Shown here: piece by piece, positions 17,430 to 25,945 of the stretch | How the letters are laid out: every line of letters begins with the position of its first letter | Numbering within the stretch: the stretch's first letter is position 1 | Assembly: GCA_035628505.1 (NCBI GenBank) | Contig: DASPJR010000225.1 | Span: 35,832 to 99,831 of the forward strand | Direction: 5' to 3' | Source of the DNA: DASPJR01 sp035628505 | GTDB taxonomy: Bacteria > Planctomycetota > SZUA-567 > H5-PLA8 | DNA: 64,000 nucleotides | The notes under the pieces: model-generated | Database searches by the model: none | Told to the model about the DNA's origin: nothing | What the model saw: the letters and a program-made list of their open reading frames with translations, nothing else | Made by a program: the position numbers and the translations under genes

Positions 17430-20400
17430 ATGCTGCAGCACTTTCGGATCGCGCTTACAATTATTCTGCTCTTCGCGTCGATGCTTTGCGCTGGCGAACT
17501 CAGCGAAAACCCTGCAGAGCTTGCGCGGCGCAAGCTGCAGCTTGCTCCCGGCCTGCAGGTCGATCTTTTCGCGGCCGAGCCTGATGTCGTGAACCCTGTG
17601 GGCATCTGGGTCGACGACCGCGGCCGCGTGTTCCTCGCCGAGACACGCCGCTACAACACCGCCGCGCTGTACGTCAAGCAGCACAGCCACTGGTACTTCG
17701 AGGACCTTGCCTGCCGCGTTGTGGATGACCGCATCGCCATGGCTCGCAAATTCATGGGCGAGGCATTCAGCCGCCTGACTGCACAATCCGAAGTCGTCAA
17801 ACTGCTCGAAGACCGCACCGGATCCGGCCGCGCCGACCGCGCGGTTGTTTTTGCTGATGGCTTCAACACTGCGGCCGACGGCGTTGCCTCGGGCGTTCTC
17901 GTGCGCGGCAACGATGTCTGGCTCACCAATGTTCCGCGGCTGTGGAAACTGAGCGACACCGATGGCGACGGCAAGGCCGACCAGCGCAAGGCGCTGCAGG
18001 ATGGCTACGGCGTGCGCTTCGGCAACAGCGGGCACGACCTTCATGGGCTGTGCTGGGGACCTGACGGCAAACTCTACTTCAGCATGGGCGACCGTGGGCT
18101 GCATATCGAAACAGAGGGGAAAACCTTTGCGTACCCGGACGAGGGCGCGGTGCTGCGCTGCACTCTCGATGGCTCGCAATTCGAGGTCTTCGCGCGCGGC
18201 CTGCGCAACCCGCAGGGGCTCACGTTTGACGATTACGGCAATCTGTGGACCTGCGACAACACCGCGGACGTCGGCGATCAGGCGCGCTGGGTCCATGTTC
18301 TCGAAGGCGGCGACAGCGGCTGGCGGACGGGCTACCAGTACGGCACCGATCCCTGGGTTCACGAGCCCATCAAGGTCCATCAACCGCTCACGCTCTCGCG
18401 CGGTTCGCCTTGGATGACCGAAGAGATCTGGCGCGGCGTGCCGCCGTACGTTCTCCCGCCCTCTGATTTCGTCTCGAAGGGTCCCTGCGGCCTGACGTGC
18501 TATCCCGGTACTGGCCTGCCAGAACGATACGGCAATTATTTCTTCCTGTGCGATTTTCCCGGTGGCGTGCATGCCTTCGGCATTAAGCCAAAGGGTGCGT
18601 CGTACGAACTGCAGGACGTCCACAAGTTCGTTTGGGACTGCTGGCCCACCGACGCGAAGTTCGGTCCAGATGGTGGACTGTACGTCTGCGACTGGGTGCA
18701 GGGCTTTCCGATGACGGGAAAAGGTCGCGTCTTCCGTGCCTACGATCCGTCGCTTGCATCTGATGCGGTTGTGCGCGAGACGCGGCAGATCCTCAAGGAC
18801 GGCATGGCCAAGCGATCCGTCGATGAGCTCGCGGCGCTGCTCGCGCACCGTGACCGGCGCGTGCGGCAGAACGCGCAGTTTGAACTGGCCACACGCGGAG
18901 AAAGCGCGGCGCTGGAAGCGGCGGCTCGCGGTGGAAAGACGCTCTTCGCGAGGATGCACGGAATCTGGGGTCTCGGCCAGCTCGGGCGCTGTGCGGCCGT
19001 GCTGCCGCTCTTGAGCGATAGTAACAGCGAGATTCGCGCGCAAGCCTGCCGCGTTGTGGGCGACTGCCGCGAGAAGGACGCGCTTCAGCCTTTGATCGAA
19101 CGCCTGAAAGATGAGCAGCCCCGCGTGCGCCTGCACGCGGCGTTGGCGCTCGCGCGCATCGGCCGCAAGGAAGCGCTCGCGCCGTTGCTGGGCATGCTGC
19201 GTGAGAACGCGGACCGCGACGGCTTTCTGCGCCACGCCGGCGTGACGGGACTGGTCGGGATCAACGACGTTGACGCGCTGCTGCGTGCGGCCGGCGATTC
19301 CTCGGCGTCCGTGCGAATGGCGGTGCTGCTCGCGCTGCGGCGTCTGCAGCGCGATGAGATCAAGCTTTTTCTCGCGGACGCTGATCCGGCGCTGGTCGTC
19401 GAAGCGGCTCGTGCGATCAACGATGTGCCACTGCCGAACGTGATAGGCGCGCTGGCCGAGCTGCTCGAAAATCCCGCTCTTCCGGAAGGCGCGATGCTGC
19501 GCGCGATTAACGCGAATTTCCGGCTGGGCACCTCACGCGAAGCGCAGCGGCTGGCCGCGTTCGCACGCCGCAAGGACGCTCCGCCGGCCAAACGCGCCGA
19601 AGCGCTCGGCGCGCTGGGCGGCTGGATGCAGCCCGCGAACCGCGACCGCCTGGTCGGAACCTGGCGTCCGCTGCCACCACGCGATCCGAAGCCGTCCATT
19701 GAAGTACTTTCGCCGCTCGCCAGTGAGCTGCTTAATGATGCGGCCGATGAGGTGCGCATCGCTATGGCGCGCACGGCCGTGCGGCTGAAATTGGACTCCG
19801 CTGGAGCGCCGCTGGTGAAGCTCGCGCAGGATTCAAATCTGAATGCGCCTGTTCGCATCGAAGCCTTGCGTGCCATCACGCGCCTGCAGACTGCCGGATT
19901 CGTGGAAGCCGTTTGCCAGGCCGTGAACGACGCAGATGCCGGCGTGCGGCGCGAAGGCATCGCCCTTTTTCCGCAGCTGCACCGACCCGAAGCGGCCGAG
20001 GTGCTTGGCAAGCTCGCGCTCAGCGACGCGCCCGACGATATCCGCCAGGCGGCTGTCACGGCGCTGGGCCAGATCGCGGGCGAAAAGCCGGACCAGATTC
20101 TTGGCTCGCTGCTTGACGACTTCACCGCCGGGCGCCTGAAAACGACGCTCGCGCTGGATGTGCTCGAGGCGGCGCGCAGCCGTGTGGCACTGAAAGAACG
20201 CGTGGCAAAGTATGAGGCCTCCCTGCCGGAGGACGACCCGCTTGCGCCATACCGCGTCGCGCTGGAAGGCGGCGACCCAGCGCGCGGCAAGCGCGTATTC
20301 CTCGACAACGCGGCCGTCGCGTGCATCCGCTGCCACCGCATCGGCAAAGACGGAGGCGAAGTCGGGCCGCCGCTTAACGCCGTCGGCAAGGATCGTACGC

Positions 20401-20687
20401 GCCAGGAGATATTCGAATCCATTCTGCTCCCGAACAAAGTGATCGTGCAGGGCTACGGTCAGGAGACGGTGGTCACCAACGGCGAGGGCATTCACGTCGG
20501 CCGCATCAAGAGCGAGACGACTGACGAGCTTGTGCTGATTCTCTCCGACGGAACCGAGAAGAAGATCGCCAAGTCCGCGATCCGCAAACGCAAGCCCGCG
20601 CTCTCCGCAATGCCCGAAGATCTCGGCAAGGTGCTGACCAGGCGCGACCTGCGCGACCTCGTGGCGTTCCTTTCGTCGCTGAAGTGA
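17430..20687 (+). CDS. PVC-type propeller/HEAT/cytochrome c protein (putative membrane-bound dehydrogenase)
   Basis: Large secreted protein (about 1085 residues) of the family found in Planctomycetes and Verrucomicrobia. The ATG at 17430 has AGGA nine bases upstream and yields a signal peptide (LTIILLFASMLCAGE). Order of domains: a sugar-dehydrogenase-like beta-propeller (about 30-440, with LAPGLQVDLFAAEPDVVNPV at its start), a run of HEAT-like helical repeats (about 470-930), and a C-terminal cytochrome c domain with heme motif CIRCH (about residue 965). Such proteins are thought to oxidise carbohydrates or alcohols and pass electrons to c-type carriers, but the true substrate is unknown. 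It stands alone, 210 bp downstream of the tRNA. Confidence 0.9.
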   Translation: MLQHFRIALTIILLFASMLCAGELSENPAELARRKLQLAPGLQVDLFAAEPDVVNPVGIWVDDRGRVFLAETRRYNTAALYVKQHSHWYFEDLACRVVDDRIAMARKFMGEAFSRLTAQSEVVKLLEDRTGSGRADRAVVFADGFNTAADGVASGVLVRGNDVWLTNVPRLWKLSDTDGDGKADQRKALQDGYGVRFGNSGHDLHGLCWGPDGKLYFSMGDRGLHIETEGKTFAYPDEGAVLRCTLDGSQFEVFARGLRNPQGLTFDDYGNLWTCDNTADVGDQARWVHVLEGGDSGWRTGYQYGTDPWVHEPIKVHQPLTLSRGSPWMTEEIWRGVPPYVLPPSDFVSKGPCGLTCYPGTGLPERYGNYFFLCDFPGGVHAFGIKPKGASYELQDVHKFVWDCWPTDAKFGPDGGLYVCDWVQGFPMTGKGRVFRAYDPSLASDAVVRETRQILKDGMAKRSVDELAALLAHRDRRVRQNAQFELATRGESAALEAAARGGKTLFARMHGIWGLGQLGRCAAVLPLLSDSNSEIRAQACRVVGDCREKDALQPLIERLKDEQPRVRLHAALALARIGRKEALAPLLGMLRENADRDGFLRHAGVTGLVGINDVDALLRAAGDSSASVRMAVLLALRRLQRDEIKLFLADADPALVVEAARAINDVPLPNVIGALAELLENPALPEGAMLRAINANFRLGTSREAQRLAAFARRKDAPPAKRAEALGALGGWMQPANRDRLVGTWRPLPPRDPKPSIEVLSPLASELLNDAADEVRIAMARTAVRLKLDSAGAPLVKLAQDSNLNAPVRIEALRAITRLQTAGFVEAVCQAVNDADAGVRREGIALFPQLHRPEAAEVLGKLALSDAPDDIRQAAVTALGQIAGEKPDQILGSLLDDFTAGRLKTTLALDVLEAARSRVALKERVAKYEASLPEDDPLAPYRVALEGGDPARGKRVFLDNAAVACIRCHRIGKDGGEVGPPLNAVGKDRTRQEIFESILLPNKVIVQGYGQETVVTNGEGIHVGRIKSETTDELVLILSDGTEKKIAKSAIRKRKPALSAMPEDLGKVLTRRDLRDLVAFLSSLK

Positions 20688-20699
20688 GCAGCGCCAGTC

Positions 20700-21143
20700 T
20701 TAAAAAACGAACGACGGCACGTCTTTCTGAAGCGCGGCCTGAAATTTCGCGGGCTCGCCGTAGATCTGCAGCACGCCGGCCATGCCGGAGAGATGCTGCA
20801 CGATCGAGACGGTCAGGTGCAGGAGCTTGGATTCGGGCAGCACGAGAATGTGAACGCCGCGGAATTTCCGGCGGTTGGCCGCGAAGTATGCCGTCCACGC
20901 TTCCATGACCGTTGTCGATGGACCCACCGCGCGGCGCGTGTCGAGATACAGCATCACCGGCCCGAAGCGTTCGAACTCAGCGTTGACCTCATCCATCGTT
21001 GCGGTGCCGAACTGCCCGACGTCGTCGCCCTCGATCGTGAGCAGCAGGGTTGCCGGCTTCAACCGCCGGTACGTGAAGCTGCACTCGCCCGCCGCGAGGC
21101 GGACTGTCTCTGGGTTCAGAATCTCGCGTTTGATTTCTGCCAT
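20700..21143 (-). CDS. STAS/SpoIIAA-like small protein
   Basis: A soluble 147-residue protein with the alternating strand-helix pattern of SpoIIAA/STAS-like domains. It shows YRRLKPATLLLTIEGDDVG, a partner-like stretch VMLYLDTRRAVGPSTTVMEA, and HILVLPESKLLHLTVSIVQH. No catalytic motif is evident. Related folds act as anti-anti-sigma or lipid/ligand-binding modules, so a regulatory role is possible. It converges on the PVC cytochrome gene, with stop codons 12 bp apart, and is divergent from the SMR exporter. Family assignment is tentative. Confidence 0.6.
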   Translation of the reverse strand: MAEIKREILNPETVRLAAGECSFTYRRLKPATLLLTIEGDDVGQFGTATMDEVNAEFERFGPVMLYLDTRRAVGPSTTVMEAWTAYFAANRRKFRGVHILVLPESKLLHLTVSIVQHLSGMAGVLQIYGEPAKFQAALQKDVPSFVF

Positions 21144-21256
21144 CGTGTTCCTCGGTTCAGAAACAATCGGGTGAGCGCCGGACGAGCGTGGTTATACTGC
21201 AAACGCGCGCGCACACAATCTTGCTGGCGCAAGACGCATCGGGAGCTGAACGAATC

Positions 21257-21571
21257 ATGCCATGGATTTACCTCATCATTGCGGGACTCTTTGAGGTCGC
21301 GTGGGCGATCGGACTGAAGTACACCGAAAGCTGGACGCGCCTGTGGCCAAGCGTGCTGACCGTGCTCGGTATGGCCGCGAGCTTTTATTTCCTCGCCGCC
21401 GCGATCAAGACGATTCCTATAGGCACCGGCTACGCCGTGTGGACCGGCATCGGCGCGGTCGGTACCGCGATTCTCGGCATGGCTCTGTTCGGCGAAGCGG
21501 CTTCCGCCGCACGCCTGGCCTGCATCGGCCTGATCGTCGCCGGAATCATCGGCCTGAAAGTTACGGCGTAA
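21257..21571 (+). CDS. sugE: SMR family exporter, SugE/Gdx type
   Basis: Small four-helix inner-membrane exporter of 104 residues, starting MPWIYLIIAGLFEVAWAIGL. The conserved glutamate of the SMR family is Glu13 in the first helix, and the W-x-G-I-G-A-V-G segment lies in helix 3 (about 60-70). The start motif and Lys/Tyr after helix 1 (LKYTESWTRLWPS) are typical of the SugE/Gdx clade. Members of that clade export guanidinium or bulky quaternary cations as antiparallel dimers. I looked for a guanidine riboswitch upstream and found none I can defend. Confidence 0.88.
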   Translation: MPWIYLIIAGLFEVAWAIGLKYTESWTRLWPSVLTVLGMAASFYFLAAAIKTIPIGTGYAVWTGIGAVGTAILGMALFGEAASAARLACIGLIVAGIIGLKVTA

Positions 21572-21725
21572 AATAAAAACCGCCTCTCCGTATTTGCCAA
21601 GAACGCCAAGGCGCCAAGGACGCCTGGGGCTACATCAGATTTACGTCAAAGTGAATGATTATGCATAGCCCTCTCGTCACCACGCGGAAGGGATTCGTCT
21701 CATACTGATGGTGAAACGTGAATCG

Positions 21726-22430
21726 TTACAGCTTCATCGCGTCAAGCGCGCGGGTCTGGTCTTCGAAGACGGTCAGCGTCTCCCTGGCCTTCATGGACTG
21801 AATCTTCTGCAACATCGTCAGCGTCACGTTGCACAGCGCCAGTTCGGCGCCGTTGTCGCGCAGCTGGTCACGCACGCCGGCCAGTTCCTTGAACGATCCG
21901 GCGGAAAGATTGGACACGCGGCCGAGGTCGATGACCACCCCCTTGGGGTGGCACTCAACGACGACGCTCAGCTCTTCCTTGAGATACTTCGCGTCGTCAG
22001 CGCGCTCGGGCTGCGCGACGGTGGCGATGATCACGTCACCATTCGGCTGCAGGCTCAGGAGCCCGCCTGGAGTCTGCTTGGGCACCTTCGACATGCGGAT
22101 CGACTTGAGCTCCTGCGTCTCGCCGGCGTCAATGGGCGGACGGCGGTCGAAGTGCAGCGCGACGGTCTCGGTCACGGAGGACATCATCAGCGTGCGCATG
22201 TCGTTCACGCGCTTGCGTACGGCAGCCGGGGCATCGATGGAGTTGCAGGATTCCTGGACCTTGCGCAGATCCGTGTACGTGCCGACCATCAGGCTTTCGC
22301 GCTTGCCGTCGGTGTCAATCAGCACCAGCGACCAGCCGGACGTGAAGGGCTCGCATTGGCCGAGCACCACGTCGCCGCGAATGTCGAATTCGGGCTCTTT
22401 GACAATAATAAGGAGCCGCCGCTGCATCAC
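21726..22430 (-). CDS. protein with C-terminal STAS domain (anti-sigma antagonist-like)
   Basis: A 234-residue soluble protein. The N-terminal half (about 1-110) contains beta strands (LLIIVKEPEFDIRGDVVLGQ) of unknown type. The C-terminal part (about 125-234) matches a STAS fold: DVIIATVAQPERADDAKYL, then VVIDLGRVSNLSAGSFKEL, where the serine before A-G-S-F is the usual phosphorylation position, then LALCNVTLTMLQKIQSM. It probably takes part in partner-switching regulation, but no kinase or phosphatase gene is adjacent. It lies 117 bp upstream of the end of hemA on the same strand and is not obviously in an operon. Confidence 0.7.
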   Translation of the reverse strand: MMQRRLLIIVKEPEFDIRGDVVLGQCEPFTSGWSLVLIDTDGKRESLMVGTYTDLRKVQESCNSIDAPAAVRKRVNDMRTLMMSSVTETVALHFDRRPPIDAGETQELKSIRMSKVPKQTPGGLLSLQPNGDVIIATVAQPERADDAKYLKEELSVVVECHPKGVVIDLGRVSNLSAGSFKELAGVRDQLRDNGAELALCNVTLTMLQKIQSMKARETLTVFEDQTRALDAMKL

Positions 22431-22546
22431 TTCAACGTTTTCCTTTGCTCAAAACGCTTCACCTGCCGCGCCGACTGTGATTTCCGACCATGAAACGTAA
22501 ATCTATGCCAGTGTCCTTGCAAGGTGCAATCCAATCCTTTTGTGCG

Positions 22547-24001
22547 TCAACTCGTCGCCTGCCGCGGCGTGCTCTCGCCGCTGTCGCTGATCAGCGGCCG
22601 CGGCGGGCGCGCCTCTCCAGCGCCGGCGCGAAGCTTTGACGCGGGGATTTCAGGCGGCGGAGCGCTGCATTCAATCTTTTTATCGATGCTCGCCGCGCCG
22701 TCCTTGTCATTGATGACCTTCGGATCGAGCTCGAGCTTGAAAAGCCGCGAGACCCACGCGGCGGCGTCGGAGCCCTCGCCTTCGCGCGCGGCCTGCTTGA
22801 GCATCTCCAGCGGCCCGTGCAGCAGGCGACCCTGCAGGCGCTCCATGGCGCGGGCGAGTTCCTCCCTGGCGCGCGGGTCCATGTTCGACGTGTTGATCTG
22901 CGAAAGAATCTCTTGGCGCTGCGCGGCGGCGTGAGCGATCAGCTTTCGGGCGGCGTCGTGAACGCCCTGGTCCTGCAGCGCGTGGAGCAGCTCGCGCGCC
23001 TCTTCAGCCAGGCGCGGACGCCAGCGCTGCGCGACCAGCTCGCGCTCGCGGCGCCCTTCGCGCGCGATTTCCTCAAGGTCATCGATGTCGTACACGTAAG
23101 CATCCTCAACCACGTCGGGAATGAGCGGATCGACGTTGCGCGGAACGGAAATGTCGATCAGGCAGAGGTATCGTCCGCGGCGGTGCGCCATCGCCGTCTT
23201 GATGTGCTCGGGCAGGATGACGTAATGCGGCGCCGCTGACGAGACCAGGACGATATCCACATACGCCAAATGGTCGGTCAGGTTCTGCATCAGGCACGGC
23301 CGGCCGCCTTCGCGCGCCGCGAATTCTTTCGCGCGCTCTTCCGTGCGGCTGGCGACGAGAATTTCAGAGACGCCGGCCGAGCGCAGCGCGCGCACGATGC
23401 CGCTGGCCATCTCGCCCGTGCCGACGACCAGCACTTTGCGGCCTTTCACGTCGAAAAGCTTGTTGGCGAGCGCCACCGCGGCGGAACTGACCGACGCCTG
23501 CGAGCGGCTGATGCCGCCGTCGCTGCGCACTTCTTTCGAGAGGAAAAACGAGCGTTCAAAGACTTTATGCAGCACCGGCCCGCACGCCTGGTGCTCAGCC
23601 GCCGCGCGGTAGGCTTCCTTGCTCTGCGCCAGGATCTCGGTTTCGCCGAGGATCTGCGAATCGAGCGACGCGGTGACTTCGAACAAGTGCCGCGCGGCTT
23701 CAAGTCCCTTTAACTGGTAGAGCGCGGGAGTGAACTCCTGCTCGGGAACCTGGTGGAACTCGCTGAGAAACTTTCTGATTTCCTGGAACGGATCGGCGGT
23801 CTGGCTGCGCGCGACGGCGATGACCTCGACCCGGTTGCAGGTCGAGAGAATCGCCGCTTCGTTAAAGCCGCGCGCCAGCACGCTGCCCAGGGCGCTGCGC
23901 AGATCATGCGGCGTGAAGGCAAGCTTCTCGCGCAGGGAAACCGGCGCCTTGTGATGCGACAGGCCGACGATGCGCAAAGCGTCTTCGACAGGTTCGCTCA
24001 T
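22547..24001 (-). CDS. hemA: glutamyl-tRNA reductase
   Basis: First committed enzyme of C5 tetrapyrrole synthesis, reducing glutamyl-tRNA(Glu) to glutamate-1-semialdehyde with NADPH. The ATG at 24001 gives MSEPVEDALRIVGLSHHKAP, a normal N-terminus. The catalytic Cys lies in ILSTCNRVEV (about residue 53). GETEILAQ (about 116) and the nucleotide-binding VLVVGTGEMASGIV (about 188) are also present. The helical dimerisation domain follows. Length is 484 residues, with about 50 extra at the C-terminus (Pro/Ser-rich, from LELDPKV on). It overlaps the upstream CcsA-like gene by four bases. The longer open frame to 24289 is not part of the gene. Confidence 0.95.
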   Translation of the reverse strand: MSEPVEDALRIVGLSHHKAPVSLREKLAFTPHDLRSALGSVLARGFNEAAILSTCNRVEVIAVARSQTADPFQEIRKFLSEFHQVPEQEFTPALYQLKGLEAARHLFEVTASLDSQILGETEILAQSKEAYRAAAEHQACGPVLHKVFERSFFLSKEVRSDGGISRSQASVSSAAVALANKLFDVKGRKVLVVGTGEMASGIVRALRSAGVSEILVASRTEERAKEFAAREGGRPCLMQNLTDHLAYVDIVLVSSAAPHYVILPEHIKTAMAHRRGRYLCLIDISVPRNVDPLIPDVVEDAYVYDIDDLEEIAREGRRERELVAQRWRPRLAEEARELLHALQDQGVHDAARKLIAHAAAQRQEILSQINTSNMDPRAREELARAMERLQGRLLHGPLEMLKQAAREGEGSDAAAWVSRLFKLELDPKVINDKDGAASIDKKIECSAPPPEIPASKLRAGAGEARPPRPLISDSGESTPRQATS

Positions 24002-24837
24002 GCCGACCTGCCTTTCGCCGGAACGTTCGCCGTCGCCGCCTGAGGGCGGGCGAAGGGATGGCTGAGCAGAAACGTGCACAGCACCAGCGCGGCGCCGGCG
24101 AGCACGAATTTCGCGGCGCTGCGGCCGTTGAGGCGGCGCACGGCGCGGCCGACCAGCAGCGCGGCGAAGATCAGCCAGGTCAGCTCGGTCGCGATCATTT
24201 TCGGCTGCAGCCAGAAGGGGCGGTTGAGCTCGTTTGCCATGATCGCGCCGGTGGCAATCGCTACCGTAAAGGCCGCAAGCCCCAGCCACGCGCAGAGAAT
24301 CTCGAGGCGCTCAAGCCGCTCGAGGCTGGGAAGATCGCGGAAGATCACGTTGAACATCTTGCGCTTGAGCAGCCGCGTCTGCTCAAGGTACAGCACGCTC
24401 GCGCCGCATGCCGTCAGGAACAGTCCGTAGCCGAGAAACGCGGCGAGAATATGCGGCGCCAGGTAGCGGCTGGGCGACATCCCGTGATCGACGCCTTCCC
24501 TGCTGAGCACCAGCGAGAGGATCATCAGCACGACGACAAAGGGCAGGATCAATGCGCCCAGCGAACGCGCCGACGACGAGGCGAGCGCGACGAGAAAACT
24601 GAATGCGAGGGACCAGGCCAGCAGCGCCGCGATTTCACCGGGGCTGTTGAAAAAATGCGTGGGGCTGTGCGCGCAGGTCATCCCGATCGCCGCTGTTTTC
24701 AGCAGCAATCCCAGCCCGACGAAGCCGAACTGCCACGCCGAAGTTCGCAGCATCTCCACGCGAAACCCGGCGATTGCGGCCGTGGTTCCCGCGATAAAGC
24801 AGACGAGCGCAGCGATCGAAAGCAGTTCCGGGCTCAT
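23998..24837 (-). CDS. cytochrome c assembly protein CcsA/HemX family
   Basis: Polytopic membrane protein, about 279 residues from the ATG at 24837, which overlaps the stop of the upstream gene (ATGA). Around eight hydrophobic helices are visible. The WSLAFSFLVAL helix, a conserved GMSPSRYLAPHILAAFLGY region and a later FLLSHPFARP are arranged as in the CcsA/CcmC heme-handling family. Lying next to hemA makes it the HemX-type member, which modulates glutamyl-tRNA reductase in some bacteria. It might instead serve cytochrome c maturation for the many c-type cytochromes in this window. These two roles cannot be told apart from sequence. Confidence 0.85.
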   Translation of the reverse strand: MSPELLSIAALVCFIAGTTAAIAGFRVEMLRTSAWQFGFVGLGLLLKTAAIGMTCAHSPTHFFNSPGEIAALLAWSLAFSFLVALASSSARSLGALILPFVVVLMILSLVLSREGVDHGMSPSRYLAPHILAAFLGYGLFLTACGASVLYLEQTRLLKRKMFNVIFRDLPSLERLERLEILCAWLGLAAFTVAIATGAIMANELNRPFWLQPKMIATELTWLIFAALLVGRAVRRLNGRSAAKFVLAGAALVLCTFLLSHPFARPQAATANVPAKGRSA

Positions 24838-25523
24838 GCGCGTACTCCGCGTTCTGCCAGAATTCCTGGCTGGCTCGCGCTGCGGTTGATCAGCGCATCC
24901 ATCTCGCGCGCGGCGGCCGTTTCGCCGTTCTGCCGGATCCGCCTGGCCCAGCGCGCCGATCCCAGTTCGCTCAGAAGTTCGCGCCGCGTTTCGGGATCTT
25001 TGACCAGACGCAGAATGTTTTTGCGGCGGGCTTCCAGAAGGCCGGCCAGAATACTCCATTCGTCGCCCAGCTGCGTTTCGAGGTGCTCCCGAAGCGAGCG
25101 GGCCAGCGCGGCCGAGGCGCCGCCGGTCGAGATGGCGATCGTGAGCGGGCCTCGGCGGATCGTGGCCGGCACGTGAAAGTTTCCCGCATCCGGAGGCGTG
25201 GCAACGTTGACCAGCACGCGCGCCTTGCGGCAGCGCGCGGCAATTTCTGTGTTCAAAGCGGGGTTGTCTGTGGCTGCAAAGACCATGTGCTTGTTTTTCA
25301 AGTCAGCGCTTTTAAACGCGCGTGCGACGCGGCGCAGACTTTTCGCGCGCAACGCCGCAAGCTCCTCGTGGAAATGCGGCGCAACGACAGTTACCGCAGC
25401 GCCGGCTTCCAGCAGCGTGCGGACTTTGCGGATCGCGACCTCGCCGCCGCCGACGACCAGCACCGGCACGCCCCGGAGATCCAGGCTGGCGGCATAAAGA
25501 ACAGACGGCCGTAACCGACGCAA
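24834..25523 (-). CDS. precorrin-2 dehydrogenase / sirohydrochlorin ferrochelatase (CysG N-terminal type)
   Basis: Converts precorrin-2 to sirohydrochlorin, and perhaps on to siroheme, using NAD+. The NAD-binding motif is VPVLVVGGGEVAIRK (about 18-32), then HMVFAATDNPALNTEIAARC, and the family signature VATPPDAGNFHVPATIRRGP, then IAISTGGASAALAR. I chose the TTG at 25523 because GGAG lies seven bases before it. In-frame GTG 25529 and TTG 25580 are alternatives. It heads a tightly coupled three-gene operon with CcsA/HemX and HemA, a known arrangement for tetrapyrrole genes. Confidence 0.85.
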   Translation of the reverse strand: MRRLRPSVLYAASLDLRGVPVLVVGGGEVAIRKVRTLLEAGAAVTVVAPHFHEELAALRAKSLRRVARAFKSADLKNKHMVFAATDNPALNTEIAARCRKARVLVNVATPPDAGNFHVPATIRRGPLTIAISTGGASAALARSLREHLETQLGDEWSILAGLLEARRKNILRLVKDPETRRELLSELGSARWARRIRQNGETAAAREMDALINRSASQPGILAERGVRA

Positions 25524-25727
25524 AAGCACGCTCCGACAGTTTGGGCAGAACCCCCGACAGACCGTTAATTTTAACCGCAAGAGGGTACACCGTCGAGATC
25601 GTTTGGCCGCGCGCGTGTTCGCTTTCTCCCAACGCTATAAATTGCATCCAACCCGGCGTCCCGTAGCATGTGCGTCCCGCCCATGCCGCCGTTGGGAATA
25701 CCCACTCACTTTCAGCCGGACAGACGA

Positions 25728-25935
25728 TCCCCTCTCCCCCTGCGGGAGAGGGCCAGGGTGAGGGTCAGCCGCCGCCCGAGTTCACGCGCGCGAAAACAGA
25801 ACAGAATTTGTCGTTTTTAATTAGTCAGTTCTCATTTCTCATTTGAACGGCGCTGCTTCTCGGCGTTGTTAAATGACAAATGAAAATTGAGAACTGTGAA
25901 ATGAAAAATTCAGTTCATGCGGCGTTGAGATCCCT
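25728..25935. repeat. repeat-filled spacer: GC-rich hairpin plus AT-rich heptad hairpin
   Basis: The gap 25524-25945 has no gene. It contains a GC-rich inverted repeat (TCCCCTCTCCCCCTGCGGGA, then GAGGGCCAGGGTGAGGG) at 25728-25770. An AT-rich stem-loop at about 25815-25915 follows, whose arms are built from degenerate 7-mers ending TCA or AAATGA/TGAGAA. The arms face each other around GGCGCTGCTTCTCGGCG. The same elements occur at 27365-28113 in the opposite order, so this is a dispersed repeat copy. Confidence 0.75.
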
Positions 25936-25945
25936 CTCGTCAGCG

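Noticed and set aside
17415..20437. Long minus-strand frames (606 and 450 codons) opposite the PVC cytochrome gene
   Set aside because: They are antisense shadows of a GC-rich gene: biased composition, no signal or domain, while the plus strand has a signal peptide and clear motifs.
21144..21256. Possible guanidine riboswitch before the SugE-type gene (CCGGACGAG, then GCAAGACGC)
   Set aside because: Only fragments resemble the guanidine-III consensus, and the pairing needed for guanidine-II or -III could not be drawn.
24058..25176. 372-codon plus-strand frame opposite the CcsA/HemX gene
   Set aside because: Antisense shadow, Arg/Gln-rich without a domain.
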